64,000 bases of DNA from Planctomycetota bacterium. Lineage in GTDB: Bacteria; Planctomycetota; Phycisphaerae; Phycisphaerales; SM1A02. The notes below the pieces were generated by a model. It was given only the letters and a program-made list of their open reading frames with translations, made no database searches and was not told the DNA's origin. The position numbers and the translations under genes were made by a program. This document shows positions 50,673 through 59,371 of the stretch, one piece after another. How positions within the stretch are numbered: position 1 is the first letter of the stretch; each line of letters begins with the position of its first letter. The DNA is taken from assembly GCA_022574595.1 (NCBI GenBank), contig JACZRS010000013.1, positions 1 through 64,000 of the forward strand, written 5' to 3'.

Positions 50673-53600
50673 ATGAGTAAGAGCGGGAAGGATAAGCAAC
50701 TAGAGCAAGACTTAACACATCCAGCACTATCTGAAACACGGCCGCTGTTTGTAGATAACCGTGCGGGTAATACCATGGCCCGTGCGCTTCATGATCATCT
50801 GCAAGCGCTTAATACTGAAGGTGCGTTACCATTCGGTGTAGATATTGCCACTGCATTTTTCAATGTTCATGGTTTCAATCTTATCGCTGATGAATTAAAT
50901 AAAGTAGGTCAAGTGCGATTGATGCTAGGCGCAGAGCCAGTTCCCGAATCACAAAGGCCTAGCCGAGCGCCAGGTGATCCTCCAGAACCAGCATTTACGA
51001 AGAAATTGGTTGACGGTGCATTAAGTCAACTTGATAAAGGCTTAGAACATGATCGCGATTTGCTTCCATTCGATGAGGAAACTGATGCAGCAGTGCGCAG
51101 GCTATTGGAGATGCTGCATAGCAACAAGATTGAAGTGCGCCGTGTTGTGCGCCAATTCTTACACGCTAAAGCATACATCTTTCGTTTAGCAGGTGGAGGT
51201 AGTGTTGTCGGCTCAAGCAATCTGACCTTTTCAGGACTTAGGCGTAATCTAGAACTCAACTTGGGTCAATACTCCGACCCGGTTGTAGGTAAGATTGAGA
51301 ATTGGTTTGATGAGTTGTGGGAAGGAGCGGAGCCTTATGACCTGGCCGGGTTGTATGACCGTCTCATGGCAGAGTATTCGCCATATCTGATTTTCTTGCG
51401 CGTTCTTTACGAATTGTATGGTGAAGAGCTAGGTGAAGAAGAGGAAGAATCGGGCGACATTCCACTGCTTCAGTTTCAACAACACGGGGTTTGGCGAGCA
51501 CTTCGGATCCTGCGAAAGTGTGGAGGAGTTTTGATCGCCGATGGAGTTGGATTGGGCAAGACATTCACGGCTGGAGAGATTATTCGGCTTTATCGTGAAC
51601 GGCGACAGCGCGTGCTGCTAATTTGCCCAGCAGCCCTGCGTGATAGTACGTGGCGGCAATTCCTAAATCAGCATCAGCTTCTTGTTGATTCTGTGTCATT
51701 CGAGCAATTGGCCAATGATCCGAGTTTGGGTGGTAAAGGGAACCCCTTGCCTAATCCAATTGATGATTACGCACTGGTGGTTATCGACGAAGCACACAAC
51801 TATCGAAATCCAGATTCACCGGCACGAGCTGGGGTATTGCGTCAGTTGCTAATGGGTCAGCGACGGGATGTTGTGATGTTGTCTGCGACACCGGTCAACA
51901 ACTCGCTTTGGGATCTCTATCACCTATTAAGGTATTTCGTGAAACAAGATGCACTTCTTGCTGATCGAGGAGTACTTTCGATTCGTGAACGGTTTAGTAA
52001 AGCCATGCGCGAAGATCCATTCAGCTTGAGTCCGGATCTGTTGTATCCAATAATCGACGCTACAACAGTTAAGCGCACCCGAAAATTTATAAAGAAACAC
52101 TATGAAAATGATTTGATAATTATGCCCGACGGTCGGCACATGCCCATCCGATTCCCAAAGCCTATTGCTTCAACAATCTCATACGATCTTGAAGAAGTAT
52201 TGCCTGGATTTTTAGGTGAACTTGAGGATGCTCTGATGCCAGCGGACGGACATCCCAGACTTACGCTGGCTCGATACACCCCGGACAACTATTTGCTAAG
52301 TGGAGACAGCCAGCCCGATCCTACAATCTCAGGCTTGCTGCGTTCTGCTCTCTTAAAGCGTTTCGAGTCGTCAATACATGCATTTGCGCGTACCACTGGT
52401 CGGATGGTAGAGCAACACACACTGTTCTTGCAGGCATTAGACGATGGCAAAGTGATTCGCAAAGAATTCATGCGAGAGTTATCTGCTCTTGATGATGAAG
52501 CGATTGACGAGTTACTTGAAACGCCAGGAGTGACCGAGTCTTCGGATCAGTATGACGTGGTGGCTTTACGCCGGGATGTTGAGTCCGATCTACAACTACT
52601 AGACGAGCTGCACAGGGAAGCGGCGTCGGTGAAGCCGGAAGATGATCCGAAACTCGCAGCACTCTTAGAAGAGCTTGATTGTATCGTAGTTCAGGCTGAG
52701 CAACAGGCTGTTGATGCAGAAGACGCAGGCCAGAAAATGAAAGTGATGATTTTTTCCTTCTACAGCGACACAATACAATGGATCGAAACATATCTCGATC
52801 GAGCGCTGGAGAAGCATCCTCGTTTGCGGAGATATGCTGATAGAAGAGTGTCGGTTTCTGGTAACATTCCTCACGGTGGTATCAATCGGGAGGAAGCTGT
52901 ATTTGGTTTTGCGCCTAAGACATCAGGAGCGCCTGCTAACCGGCAAGATGATCGTTTTGATCTAATCATCACTACTGATGTACTTGCTGAAGGAATGAAC
53001 TTGCAGCAATGCCGAAACATTATCAACTTCGATTTGCCGTGGAATCCTATGCGGTTGGTGCAGCGGCACGGTCGAATTGATAGAATCGGTAGCGAGCATG
53101 AGGAAGTATTCCTACGAACATTCTTTCCAGATGCCCAGTTGGACCGGCTACTGAACTTAGAAGGGAGGGTTCGTCGGAAGTTGGCACAAGCAGCCGCATC
53201 CGTTGGCGTTGAAGCAACTCCAATAGAACGAGGCGCTGAAGGGGATCAGTCCTTTGCCGAGACACGAGAAGAAATAGAGAAACTCCACCAAGGAAATAAC
53301 AGCCTTTATGAAGACGGTGGTACGGACTCAGCTGCACAAACTGGTGAGGAGTATCGACAGGAACTTCGCAAAGCACTATTGCAGAGAGGTGATGAAATCC
53401 GTGAATTGCCTTGGAAAGCAGGTTCAGGAATGGCTAGGGGTCCCAAGCGGGGTCATTTCTTTTGTGCAAGAGTAGGGCAGCGCGTGTATCTGCGGTTTAT
53501 TCCGTATGGTGAGCAGGGGCATTCTGAACAGATCATTGAGGAAATTGGAACATGCCTTCGTATGATCGAATGTACGGCCGAGACGCCGAAAGTAATGCCC

Positions 53601-54014
53601 ACAGATCTAAAACAAACTGCGTTTGCTGCTTGGCAACTCGCACGTGAACACATATTTAATTCATGGACTTATGAAACGGACCCAGCGAATCTGCATCCGC
53701 GAGTCCCGAAGATCAATCAAAAGATTGCACAATATCTGCGTGAACATCCTCCGGTATCTTTAGATCAGGATGACCTTAAGAATGTGCTTGATGCAATTGA
53801 GGCTCCATGTTCCCGAAGGGAAGAGAAGATGCTGCGCGCTGTATTCGAATCTGATGATCACACAGGTATTGCTAAATCGAATGCGCTTGTAGAAGAAATT
53901 GCGCGTATTGGACTTGAGCCATATCAAGCAGTTGAACCATTACCGCCAATCGAACAAGAAGATATCCACTTGATTGCTTGGATGGTAATTGAATCTGAAC
54001 AAGTGATCGACTGA
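50673..54014 (+). CDS. PLD-nuclease/SNF2-like helicase of the restriction system
   Basis: 1113 aa. The N-terminal phospholipase D-like domain has HAKAYIF...GSSNLTFSGL (about 163-188). The superfamily 2 helicase has Walker A GVGLGKT (about 290), DEAH (about 371), SATP (about 404) and the second RecA domain with TTDVLAEGMNL and QRHGRIDRIG (about 770-810). Fused nuclease and ATP-dependent translocase fit the restriction partner of the methyltransferase directly upstream. DISARM DrmD/DrmMI are the nearest described pair I know, but drmA, drmB and drmC are missing. Confidence 0.88.
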   Translation: MSKSGKDKQLEQDLTHPALSETRPLFVDNRAGNTMARALHDHLQALNTEGALPFGVDIATAFFNVHGFNLIADELNKVGQVRLMLGAEPVPESQRPSRAPGDPPEPAFTKKLVDGALSQLDKGLEHDRDLLPFDEETDAAVRRLLEMLHSNKIEVRRVVRQFLHAKAYIFRLAGGGSVVGSSNLTFSGLRRNLELNLGQYSDPVVGKIENWFDELWEGAEPYDLAGLYDRLMAEYSPYLIFLRVLYELYGEELGEEEEESGDIPLLQFQQHGVWRALRILRKCGGVLIADGVGLGKTFTAGEIIRLYRERRQRVLLICPAALRDSTWRQFLNQHQLLVDSVSFEQLANDPSLGGKGNPLPNPIDDYALVVIDEAHNYRNPDSPARAGVLRQLLMGQRRDVVMLSATPVNNSLWDLYHLLRYFVKQDALLADRGVLSIRERFSKAMREDPFSLSPDLLYPIIDATTVKRTRKFIKKHYENDLIIMPDGRHMPIRFPKPIASTISYDLEEVLPGFLGELEDALMPADGHPRLTLARYTPDNYLLSGDSQPDPTISGLLRSALLKRFESSIHAFARTTGRMVEQHTLFLQALDDGKVIRKEFMRELSALDDEAIDELLETPGVTESSDQYDVVALRRDVESDLQLLDELHREAASVKPEDDPKLAALLEELDCIVVQAEQQAVDAEDAGQKMKVMIFSFYSDTIQWIETYLDRALEKHPRLRRYADRRVSVSGNIPHGGINREEAVFGFAPKTSGAPANRQDDRFDLIITTDVLAEGMNLQQCRNIINFDLPWNPMRLVQRHGRIDRIGSEHEEVFLRTFFPDAQLDRLLNLEGRVRRKLAQAAASVGVEATPIERGAEGDQSFAETREEIEKLHQGNNSLYEDGGTDSAAQTGEEYRQELRKALLQRGDEIRELPWKAGSGMARGPKRGHFFCARVGQRVYLRFIPYGEQGHSEQIIEEIGTCLRMIECTAETPKVMPTDLKQTAFAAWQLAREHIFNSWTYETDPANLHPRVPKINQKIAQYLREHPPVSLDQDDLKNVLDAIEAPCSRREEKMLRAVFESDDHTGIAKSNALVEEIARIGLEPYQAVEPLPPIEQEDIHLIAWMVIESEQVID

Positions 54015-54345
54015 GGATGGCCGGTTGTGTAAAGAATACGAACCAAGATTACCTGGATCAGATGACACCGATTGCTGAGATCATCGGCTGTACATGATGA
54101 TTTTCTGTAAGCTGCTGAGTGCTGGCTGGGGCTGTGTCTTCTTTTTAACGTCGCTGATGACGTCGAGAATTTGGTCGAGCGAATTGTGCAGACTGAGCTT
54201 TGGCCGACTAATGGTTAGGGAGTTTCTCAGAACTGTTTGCAAAGAGGTTATTTTAGTATGATCCGTTGTATTAAGCTAATAAAATAGAGAATTAGGTACT
54301 GGTTCACTCTCAGCTGGGGAGTATTTGTAGTGTATAATACGGGCG
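54015..54345. other. Intergenic region with promoter of the 66-aa gene
   Basis: 331 bases downstream of the helicase. No gene was recognised. A TATAAT box at 54333-54338 lies seven bases before the ATG at 54346; the -35 region is poor. The transcript would start at or next to the start codon (leaderless). Confidence 0.5.
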
Positions 54346-54546
54346 ATGGCTGATCAGCCAATCAATTCCGACCCCAACGTGGAATCCGCCAAAGTGGTCG
54401 GCAAGGCGATTCTGGCGGATTCATTGCCCGCTGATCTTGAGGCCGCATGGGCTGAGTGGTCCAAGAGCACTAAGAACGTCGATGAGCGGGGCATGACGCT
54501 ACAGCGGGCAGCGTTTGAGGCTGGGGCCGAGACGGCTAGGCGATGA
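54346..54546 (+). CDS. Small acidic protein, unknown
   Basis: 66 aa, Ala/Glu-rich, likely helical, no known family. ATG directly behind a TATAAT box. It converges with the third gene of the toxin-antitoxin operon, overlapping it by 11 bases. The GC-rich codon use resembles that operon. Considered real because of the promoter, but evidence is modest. Confidence 0.5.
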   Translation: MADQPINSDPNVESAKVVGKAILADSLPADLEAAWAEWSKSTKNVDERGMTLQRAAFEAGAETARR

Positions 54547-55042
54547 TGTTCTCGTATACAGAAGGCTGCTCGGACTCAATAAGGTCGTCGGTGAAGTCGA
54601 ACACCAATTGAATATCTAGCCCGGGATTCCCATTGTCGTTATAAGAATCAACGTCCGTCTTGAGGTGTTGGCAATCAGTGAAGATCATTGATCGACGTTG
54701 TTGAAACGCCTCCTCAATGTCATCTCGACGATGCGCGTCATCTTCCAAGTCGAGCCACAGCGTCATTTGCTTGTGTGTTCCGTCCGGAAGCTCCTCACTC
54801 ATTCTTAGGCAGTGCTTCTTACGAACCCGACGACCCTGCGGGTCAGTAAAGTACTCCTCCCGCATTGCCTCAGATAACTCGTGAGCGCACACGTCAATAG
54901 CGCGTCGGCGCGGCATTTCCCATTTCTTGTTTCGGATCGCCCACGATGCGATAGTCTTAGAACTAGTGGGCCACGGCTCTCCGGCTTCGCGATAGTCCGC
55001 GACTATTTCTTGCCTGTAGTGCGTTTTCGTTTTGTCGTACAT
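54536..55042 (-). CDS. Third gene of the HigB/HigA-ImmA operon, unknown function
   Basis: 168 aa from the ATG at 55042 (GGAG seven bases upstream); an upstream start would overlap the preceding gene. The N-terminal half is basic and contains SSKTIASWAIRNKKWEMPRR, which looks like a DNA-binding helix-turn-helix. It is followed by REEYFTDPQGRRVRKKH; the C-terminal half is acidic. It starts 13 bases after the antitoxin gene, so it is cotranscribed with it. I believe this type accompanies HTH-ImmA genes elsewhere but give no name. Confidence 0.72.
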   Translation of the reverse strand: MYDKTKTHYRQEIVADYREAGEPWPTSSKTIASWAIRNKKWEMPRRRAIDVCAHELSEAMREEYFTDPQGRRVRKKHCLRMSEELPDGTHKQMTLWLDLEDDAHRRDDIEEAFQQRRSMIFTDCQHLKTDVDSYNDNGNPGLDIQLVFDFTDDLIESEQPSVYENIIA

Positions 55043-55055
55043 GTCTGATCTCCGA

Positions 55056-56162
55056 TCAGGCCGCCGGAATCCATCCATCTGAAACGGCGGTTTCTATAAT
55101 AGTGTCTCTTATCTGAACCAGCATCTTGCTGCTGTGGCTGTATTTAATCGCTTTGCGGTATTGTAGCTGTCCTACCACAATGCCTGGGTGGATACCAACT
55201 TTGTTAGCAAACTGGATGATTGACTTAGCGGAGAAGTACGGTCTCTTACGCAGGATGAACGATTCAATTTCCCCTGGCGGGATAAGCATCGATGCAGCTT
55301 CGGCGTTGGCTCGTTCCTCAACTTCGTTCGCTGCCTCTCCCATGCGGGTATCCGCCAAGTCCACGTCGATTCTGAAAGAGTCTCGGTTTATGACGTGAGA
55401 CAACTCATGGCACAGAGTGTGCCAGAAGTTATCGATACGGCCAATGCGTAGAGATAGCACGATAACTGGGACAGTGCTGCGGGCTTTATTAAGCCAGAGT
55501 GTCGCACCATCTATTTTTGTCGAGCGAAGATGTTTCACCACGACGAACCGAATCCCGTACTTAGCGAGCACTGCGGGCACACTCCTGATTTCCTCTGAAT
55601 GTGCCGCGAGTGCTCGCAGCCTTCCACATAACTCTTGCGCCCGCGACGCGCGGTATGGCTGAACGCATTGAGCCGACGCCTTACGCATCGCCAGTATGCA
55701 CCATGCTACGTGTGCGGTTGTGATCTCGTCTGCTGACTGCTTGAACACGGCTTCTAACCGTGGCCGCTCCTTGAAAGACTTAACTCCGAAGAAGTCAAAG
55801 ACCGCTTTGCTAGCCTCAATGACGGTCCCTGTGGAAGGTATCCATCCACGAAGCTGCATCTCCCGTATGGGCGCATAGCTCATTTGAATAGCGCGATCGC
55901 TAACGCCTTTGGATGCACCAGAGAGCCAAAGCTGATACGAAGATTCCAGATTGAGCCAAAACTGAGCTTCTACGCCAAAAGATGATGCCAACTCACCTGC
56001 GGACTTCGTAGTAATCTTTCGCTTCCCGTTGATGATCTCGTTTATAGCAGCGAGCGGCCGTTGCATGAGATCGGCGAGATCCTGTTGCGTCCATCCGCGC
56101 GCATCCAACTCCTCGCGGATTGTGTCGCCGGGCGGTGGTACTAGTGCGGGTCGTCGTTTCAT
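55056..56162 (-). CDS. HigA-type antitoxin fused to ImmA/IrrE metallopeptidase
   Basis: 368 aa. The N-terminal XRE helix-turn-helix (about 12-70: GDTIREELDARGWTQQDLADLM) is of the HigA/VapI kind. The C-terminal half is an ImmA/IrrE zinc peptidase with CHELSHVIN (about 250). Such proteins repress their own promoter and may be controlled by cleavage. The ATG follows the stop of the toxin gene without a gap (TAAATG). Confidence 0.87.
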   Translation of the reverse strand: MKRRPALVPPPGDTIREELDARGWTQQDLADLMQRPLAAINEIINGKRKITTKSAGELASSFGVEAQFWLNLESSYQLWLSGASKGVSDRAIQMSYAPIREMQLRGWIPSTGTVIEASKAVFDFFGVKSFKERPRLEAVFKQSADEITTAHVAWCILAMRKASAQCVQPYRASRAQELCGRLRALAAHSEEIRSVPAVLAKYGIRFVVVKHLRSTKIDGATLWLNKARSTVPVIVLSLRIGRIDNFWHTLCHELSHVINRDSFRIDVDLADTRMGEAANEVEERANAEAASMLIPPGEIESFILRKRPYFSAKSIIQFANKVGIHPGIVVGQLQYRKAIKYSHSSKMLVQIRDTIIETAVSDGWIPAA

Positions 56163-56462
56163 TTAGTGATAGTCCTCGATGCCAACCACAATAATCTTCT
56201 TCTCATGCTGCCCTTCCTTGACCTCAATAATCAGTCGATACTTCTTATTGAGTCGCATTGATCGTTGATGTGACCGCTTGCCTTGTAGCTTCTCGTAATG
56301 AAGCCCACCCAATCCACGAAACACTCGTTCGTCTGGAGCCGAATCGATGGTGTCCATAACACGGAAGAACGCTTTAGCGACGCCTGCCGGGAAACCACCC
56401 AATCCTCCATCGTATTCGTAGTAGAGGCGTTCAAGCTTGTCGTTCCTGAATTCAAAATCCAT
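56163..56462 (-). CDS. HigB/RelE-type toxin
   Basis: 99 aa of the RelE/HigB fold: FEFRNDKLERLYYE, RGLGGLHYEKLQGKRSHQRSMRLNKKYRLIIEV and a final IVVGIEDYH. The family cleaves mRNA at the ribosome. Toxin-first order is the usual one for HigBA. AAGGA lies 11 bases before the ATG, and a strong promoter is upstream at 56498-56526. Confidence 0.88.
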   Translation of the reverse strand: MDFEFRNDKLERLYYEYDGGLGGFPAGVAKAFFRVMDTIDSAPDERVFRGLGGLHYEKLQGKRSHQRSMRLNKKYRLIIEVKEGQHEKKIIVVGIEDYH

Positions 56463-56497
56463 ACCGAATTGATTCCTTGTCGGTCCATCTTGGTCTA

Positions 56498-56526
56498 ACT
56501 ATATCATACCTTGAGAGCATCGTCAA
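56498..56526 (-). promoter_or_regulatory. Promoter of the HigB/HigA-ImmA operon
   Basis: TTGACG (complement of 56521-56526), spacer 17, TATAGT (complement of 56498-56503). Start of transcription about 56491, giving a short leader of about 29 nt. Confidence 0.75.
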
Positions 56527-56540
56527 TACATATTTTATCA

Positions 56541-56561
56541 TTTTATCGAAAATCGATAAAA
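56541..56561. promoter_or_regulatory. Operator-like inverted repeat TTTTATCG/CGATAAAA
   Basis: A perfect 8-bp inverted repeat with spacer AAAAT lies midway between the -35 boxes of the two divergent promoters. It is a good candidate for the binding site of the HigA-like repressor. Confidence 0.65.
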
Positions 56562-56567
56562 ATAAGA

Positions 56568-56596
56568 TTGACGATACGGATTGGAGTTGTCATAAT
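56568..56596 (+). promoter_or_regulatory. Divergent promoter of the 72-aa gene
   Basis: TTGACG at 56568-56573, spacer 17, CATAAT at 56591-56596. The ATG at 56603 sits where transcription is expected to start, so the mRNA is probably leaderless. The -35 sequence and its flank (ATTGACGAT) are identical to those of the opposite promoter. Confidence 0.75.
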
Positions 56597-56602
56597 AGAG
56601 AC

Positions 56603-56821
56603 ATGAGACGACTTAACAGCGAAAAAAGGGCTATAATCCTCAACGCTGTCTGCAATGTCCACTGTGCTACATACCGCGTTGAACATGCAAATGGTGAGGG
56701 CTATTGGAGCTTAGAAGCGATTGATAGTGAGCGGCAGGAGTACACGGTCAATCACGAAGATTTGCTTGGAGCAGTTTGTATACTGGCAGAGTTGTTAGAT
56801 GTGGATTTGAGTGACGTATAG
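56603..56821 (+). CDS. Small protein, unknown, divergent from the toxin-antitoxin operon
   Basis: 72 aa. The ATG at 56603 was chosen because the promoter ends there; a longer TTG frame from 56477 would run across both promoters. The sequence is hydrophilic with an acidic C-terminus (LLDVDLSDV); no family recognised. The next gene begins ten bases after its stop with AGGAG in between, so they form an operon. Confidence 0.65.
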   Translation: MRRLNSEKRAIILNAVCNVHCATYRVEHANGEGYWSLEAIDSERQEYTVNHEDLLGAVCILAELLDVDLSDV

Positions 56822-56830
56822 GAGTGACAT

Positions 56831-57451
56831 GTGGCTGACCGGCACGCAAAAGGAGAACTGGCTGTCTTTTACTCGTTCATGTCAGCCTGCACGTTGGAAA
56901 TCATCCCGAATTCAATTCGGAAACGTGAGCCTCCGGAACCAGATATTTTGTGTGAGATTCAAGGTGGAAGTCCACTGGCCTTCGAGATCTCCGAAATAGT
57001 TTATCCTGCCGTAGCAAGGAGACTCTACTCAAAACTTGAATTAGAGAAACAATTCCGTGAAACTTGTGAAAAGCTGCCACACGATGATCAAGAGATTCTC
57101 AAGCAACGGTCAGTTTTTGTTGCGTTTAATGAAAAAGCGTCACAAAGGGCCAAAGAGAATATAGTATCAACGATCGTTCAGTGGGTTATTGGGGCCGGAA
57201 GAGAGTATCTCGGTGAACTCACTATCCCGAATTCAGCGACGAATATCGTTCGACTAGTGAGAGTCCGACAGGATGAACTACTGGGACCAACATTCTTCGT
57301 CTCAGGGGCCGGTACCTATCTTGATACCACAATTGAAACAATCGCAAACAAACTCAGTCGGAACTATGAGGGCTCATCCCCCAAGGAGTTGTTAGTCTTC
57401 TACGGAATCCAAGGAGATCATCCTAATAAAGCTGTGGTTACCTCAGCTTGA
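56831..57451 (+). CDS. Possible PD-(D/E)XK-like nuclease family protein
   Basis: 206 aa with a GTG start; ATAGGAG lies seven bases upstream (an ATG two bases earlier is in another frame). The segment PDILCEIQGGSPLAFEISEI resembles the Asp...Glu-x-x core of a group of PD-(D/E)XK nuclease-like proteins found beside defence genes. A Lys of the usual motif is not visible. Function is therefore uncertain. Second gene of the unit divergent from the toxin-antitoxin operon. Confidence 0.6.
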   Translation: MADRHAKGELAVFYSFMSACTLEIIPNSIRKREPPEPDILCEIQGGSPLAFEISEIVYPAVARRLYSKLELEKQFRETCEKLPHDDQEILKQRSVFVAFNEKASQRAKENIVSTIVQWVIGAGREYLGELTIPNSATNIVRLVRVRQDELLGPTFFVSGAGTYLDTTIETIANKLSRNYEGSSPKELLVFYGIQGDHPNKAVVTSA

Positions 57452-57576
57452 GAGCTTACTTATGAACGAGTTGTCTGGCTCTCCATTTCGCCGTGTTTGG
57501 GTTTTCAACTTTGGTTCAGGTGAAATAGTGTATGAGTACCCCACGACTGCTGATTCAGACCAACGGGATTGCACCG

Positions 57577-58422
57577 TTAGTGCTTCCTAGAACTATTGCT
57601 AGTAAGACTACGCTCCGCATATGGTGTCATCCCCTTGGTATCAGTGCCGGGGAAGTTTCGTACTCCCAAGTAAATTGATTTAAGAAATGGCCTTATTTTC
57701 TCGCCAATATCGCGCACTAATGCTTTCGCAAATTCTGCAAATTTCTTCATACCAGATTTCACATATAGATGGCCAAGGCGAACGCCAACAGAGAATATCT
57801 TGGCAGCCTCTTCGGGGTCAAAGCCAAGCGTCGGGGTACGTCCTCTGGTTTCGCCAAGTAGTGTTTTAAGTTCTTCTTTGAGCCGTTGGGCTTCTGCCAA
57901 GTCTTTGTCGCTAAGGTTAGAAAGCCCTACCCCGCCAGTTCCATCATCCAATGCTCCAGGGACACTTCCTTGATCAACTGCACCGCCTGCGGGTTGTTCG
58001 ACACCTTCACCGGGAATCGCGTCGGTAGGAGTAATTCCAGCTTCATCTATACTTGGACGCCCTCCACTAGATACATCATCAGATGAGACAGGTTGTTTGA
58101 CACCGCCAGTACCGATATCGCCTCCGGCAAATGTTGTTGTATCAGGTTCTCCGCGTCCGCCTGGTTGTACCCCTCCTGCTCCGCCAGCCACTGTAGGCGG
58201 GACGCCAGTTGGAGGTTGTACTGGTCCAGGCTCGGCATCTCCTCCTGGCCTTGTGCTATCGGAATCGCTGTCAGCAGCGGATCCACCTCTGTCGCCCACG
58301 CCCGGACCTCTAGTAGATATGGCCAATCCTGGGTCATCGAGAAGTTCTCCTAATTCATCATAGCTTTCAATTACGCGCGGGGCCGTAACTTGGGGGTAAG
58401 CAGCGTCTGGGCATCCCTGCAA
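57577..58422 (-). CDS. Fragment of a phage/plasmid polyvalent protein
   Basis: 281 aa from a TTG; no better start exists and the frame is open back to a TAG about 58474. Residues 1-165 are a low-complexity Gly/Pro/Asp/Ser-rich linker. Residues about 170-265 (GFDPEEAAKIFSVGVRLGHLYV...FAEFAKALVRDIGEKIRPFLKSIY...GVRNFPG) match a small helical domain commonly found inside very large polyvalent proteins of mobile elements. The large enzymatic parts are missing, so this is probably a remnant or a stand-alone derivative. Confidence 0.6.
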   Translation of the reverse strand: MQGCPDAAYPQVTAPRVIESYDELGELLDDPGLAISTRGPGVGDRGGSAADSDSDSTRPGGDAEPGPVQPPTGVPPTVAGGAGGVQPGGRGEPDTTTFAGGDIGTGGVKQPVSSDDVSSGGRPSIDEAGITPTDAIPGEGVEQPAGGAVDQGSVPGALDDGTGGVGLSNLSDKDLAEAQRLKEELKTLLGETRGRTPTLGFDPEEAAKIFSVGVRLGHLYVKSGMKKFAEFAKALVRDIGEKIRPFLKSIYLGVRNFPGTDTKGMTPYAERSLTSNSSRKH

Positions 58423-58637
58423 TTGCCACCGTCCCTGGCAATTTAGATTTTGACAGAAAACGATAGAAACGCAAGGCTACGCCATTACATACCTTGTACA
58501 GCAGCGCTTCTAAGGTCTAAAAGTGGCCACACAACGGATTTAGACGCGCCGCAACCCTAAACGACTCCTAGCCCATATTCAAGCCTCGGCGCGCAGAAAC
58601 GTGCATATACGGACATAATTGAGAGTAAGAATTGATG

Positions 58638-59336
58638 CTATCGGTGGCGTCTAATTGCTGCCCCACACTCCGGACACTTCTCATGCTCGACGTGGCGCAG
58701 GTCGTAGCCGCATTTGATGCACAAACCGCGCTTGCGGCGGATCAATCGGCGCGTGGCGAACGGCACAAATACAACAAACCAAACAATTGCTGCATACATA
58801 ATCGTATCGATAACAAATCCAGGCCAGATAATACGAGTGGGTAGAAGTATGTTCGCATAAAGCAAGGCGCTAATTTGTGCGCTATCCTGTGATAAACGCA
58901 GGCCCCACAGAACCTCGGCTTCGCTAGACATATTCTCAAGCAATTCTGGAGCATCACTTTTCACGGCAGAAGACAACGACAGCATTGGCCATCCGCGGGC
59001 ATCCATGATCGCGATCGTCGTTGCTTCGGAATTAAGTCTATCTTTGGATAGGCACCATGCAGGTAGATGCAAGGAACCTGAATTTCCATTCGCTAAGATT
59101 TCTAGATCAGACTCGGCTACCCAAAGCGTCAAAATGCGCATGGCGCCTGAGCGTTTAATTTGTTGCACCCGCCATAGGGATGATCCCGGTCCACTGATTT
59201 CATCGCGAAACTCTACTTTGTCTGGGAATTGATTGACATCGATCGTGAGCCAGACTGCACACCCCCACGCCACTGTAACATTAACTAATGCGCCGAGGAT
59301 GAGAAACAATGCAAGTTTGAACAGGCGGTGTTTCAT
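58638..59336 (-). CDS. Zinc-ribbon membrane protein, paralog 4 of 4
   Basis: About 232 aa from the ATG at 59336. The N-terminal MKHRLFKLALFLILGALVNVTVAWGCAVW is a membrane anchor, a variable middle follows, then a second membrane segment and the ribbon KCGYDLRHVEHEKCPECG. Most similar to the genes at 60078, 60873 and 61472 at both ends but not in the middle. It starts 35 bases after the lipoprotein gene. Confidence 0.8.
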   Translation of the reverse strand: MKHRLFKLALFLILGALVNVTVAWGCAVWLTIDVNQFPDKVEFRDEISGPGSSLWRVQQIKRSGAMRILTLWVAESDLEILANGNSGSLHLPAWCLSKDRLNSEATTIAIMDARGWPMLSLSSAVKSDAPELLENMSSEAEVLWGLRLSQDSAQISALLYANILLPTRIIWPGFVIDTIMYAAIVWFVVFVPFATRRLIRRKRGLCIKCGYDLRHVEHEKCPECGAAIRRHR

Positions 59337-59371
59337 GCTGATCATTCCGAGGAGAATTACGACCGAGGAGT

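Noticed and set aside
57462-57590. 42-codon frame with ATG behind the 206-aa gene
   Set aside because: No ribosome site or similarity, and it overlaps the end of the opposite gene.
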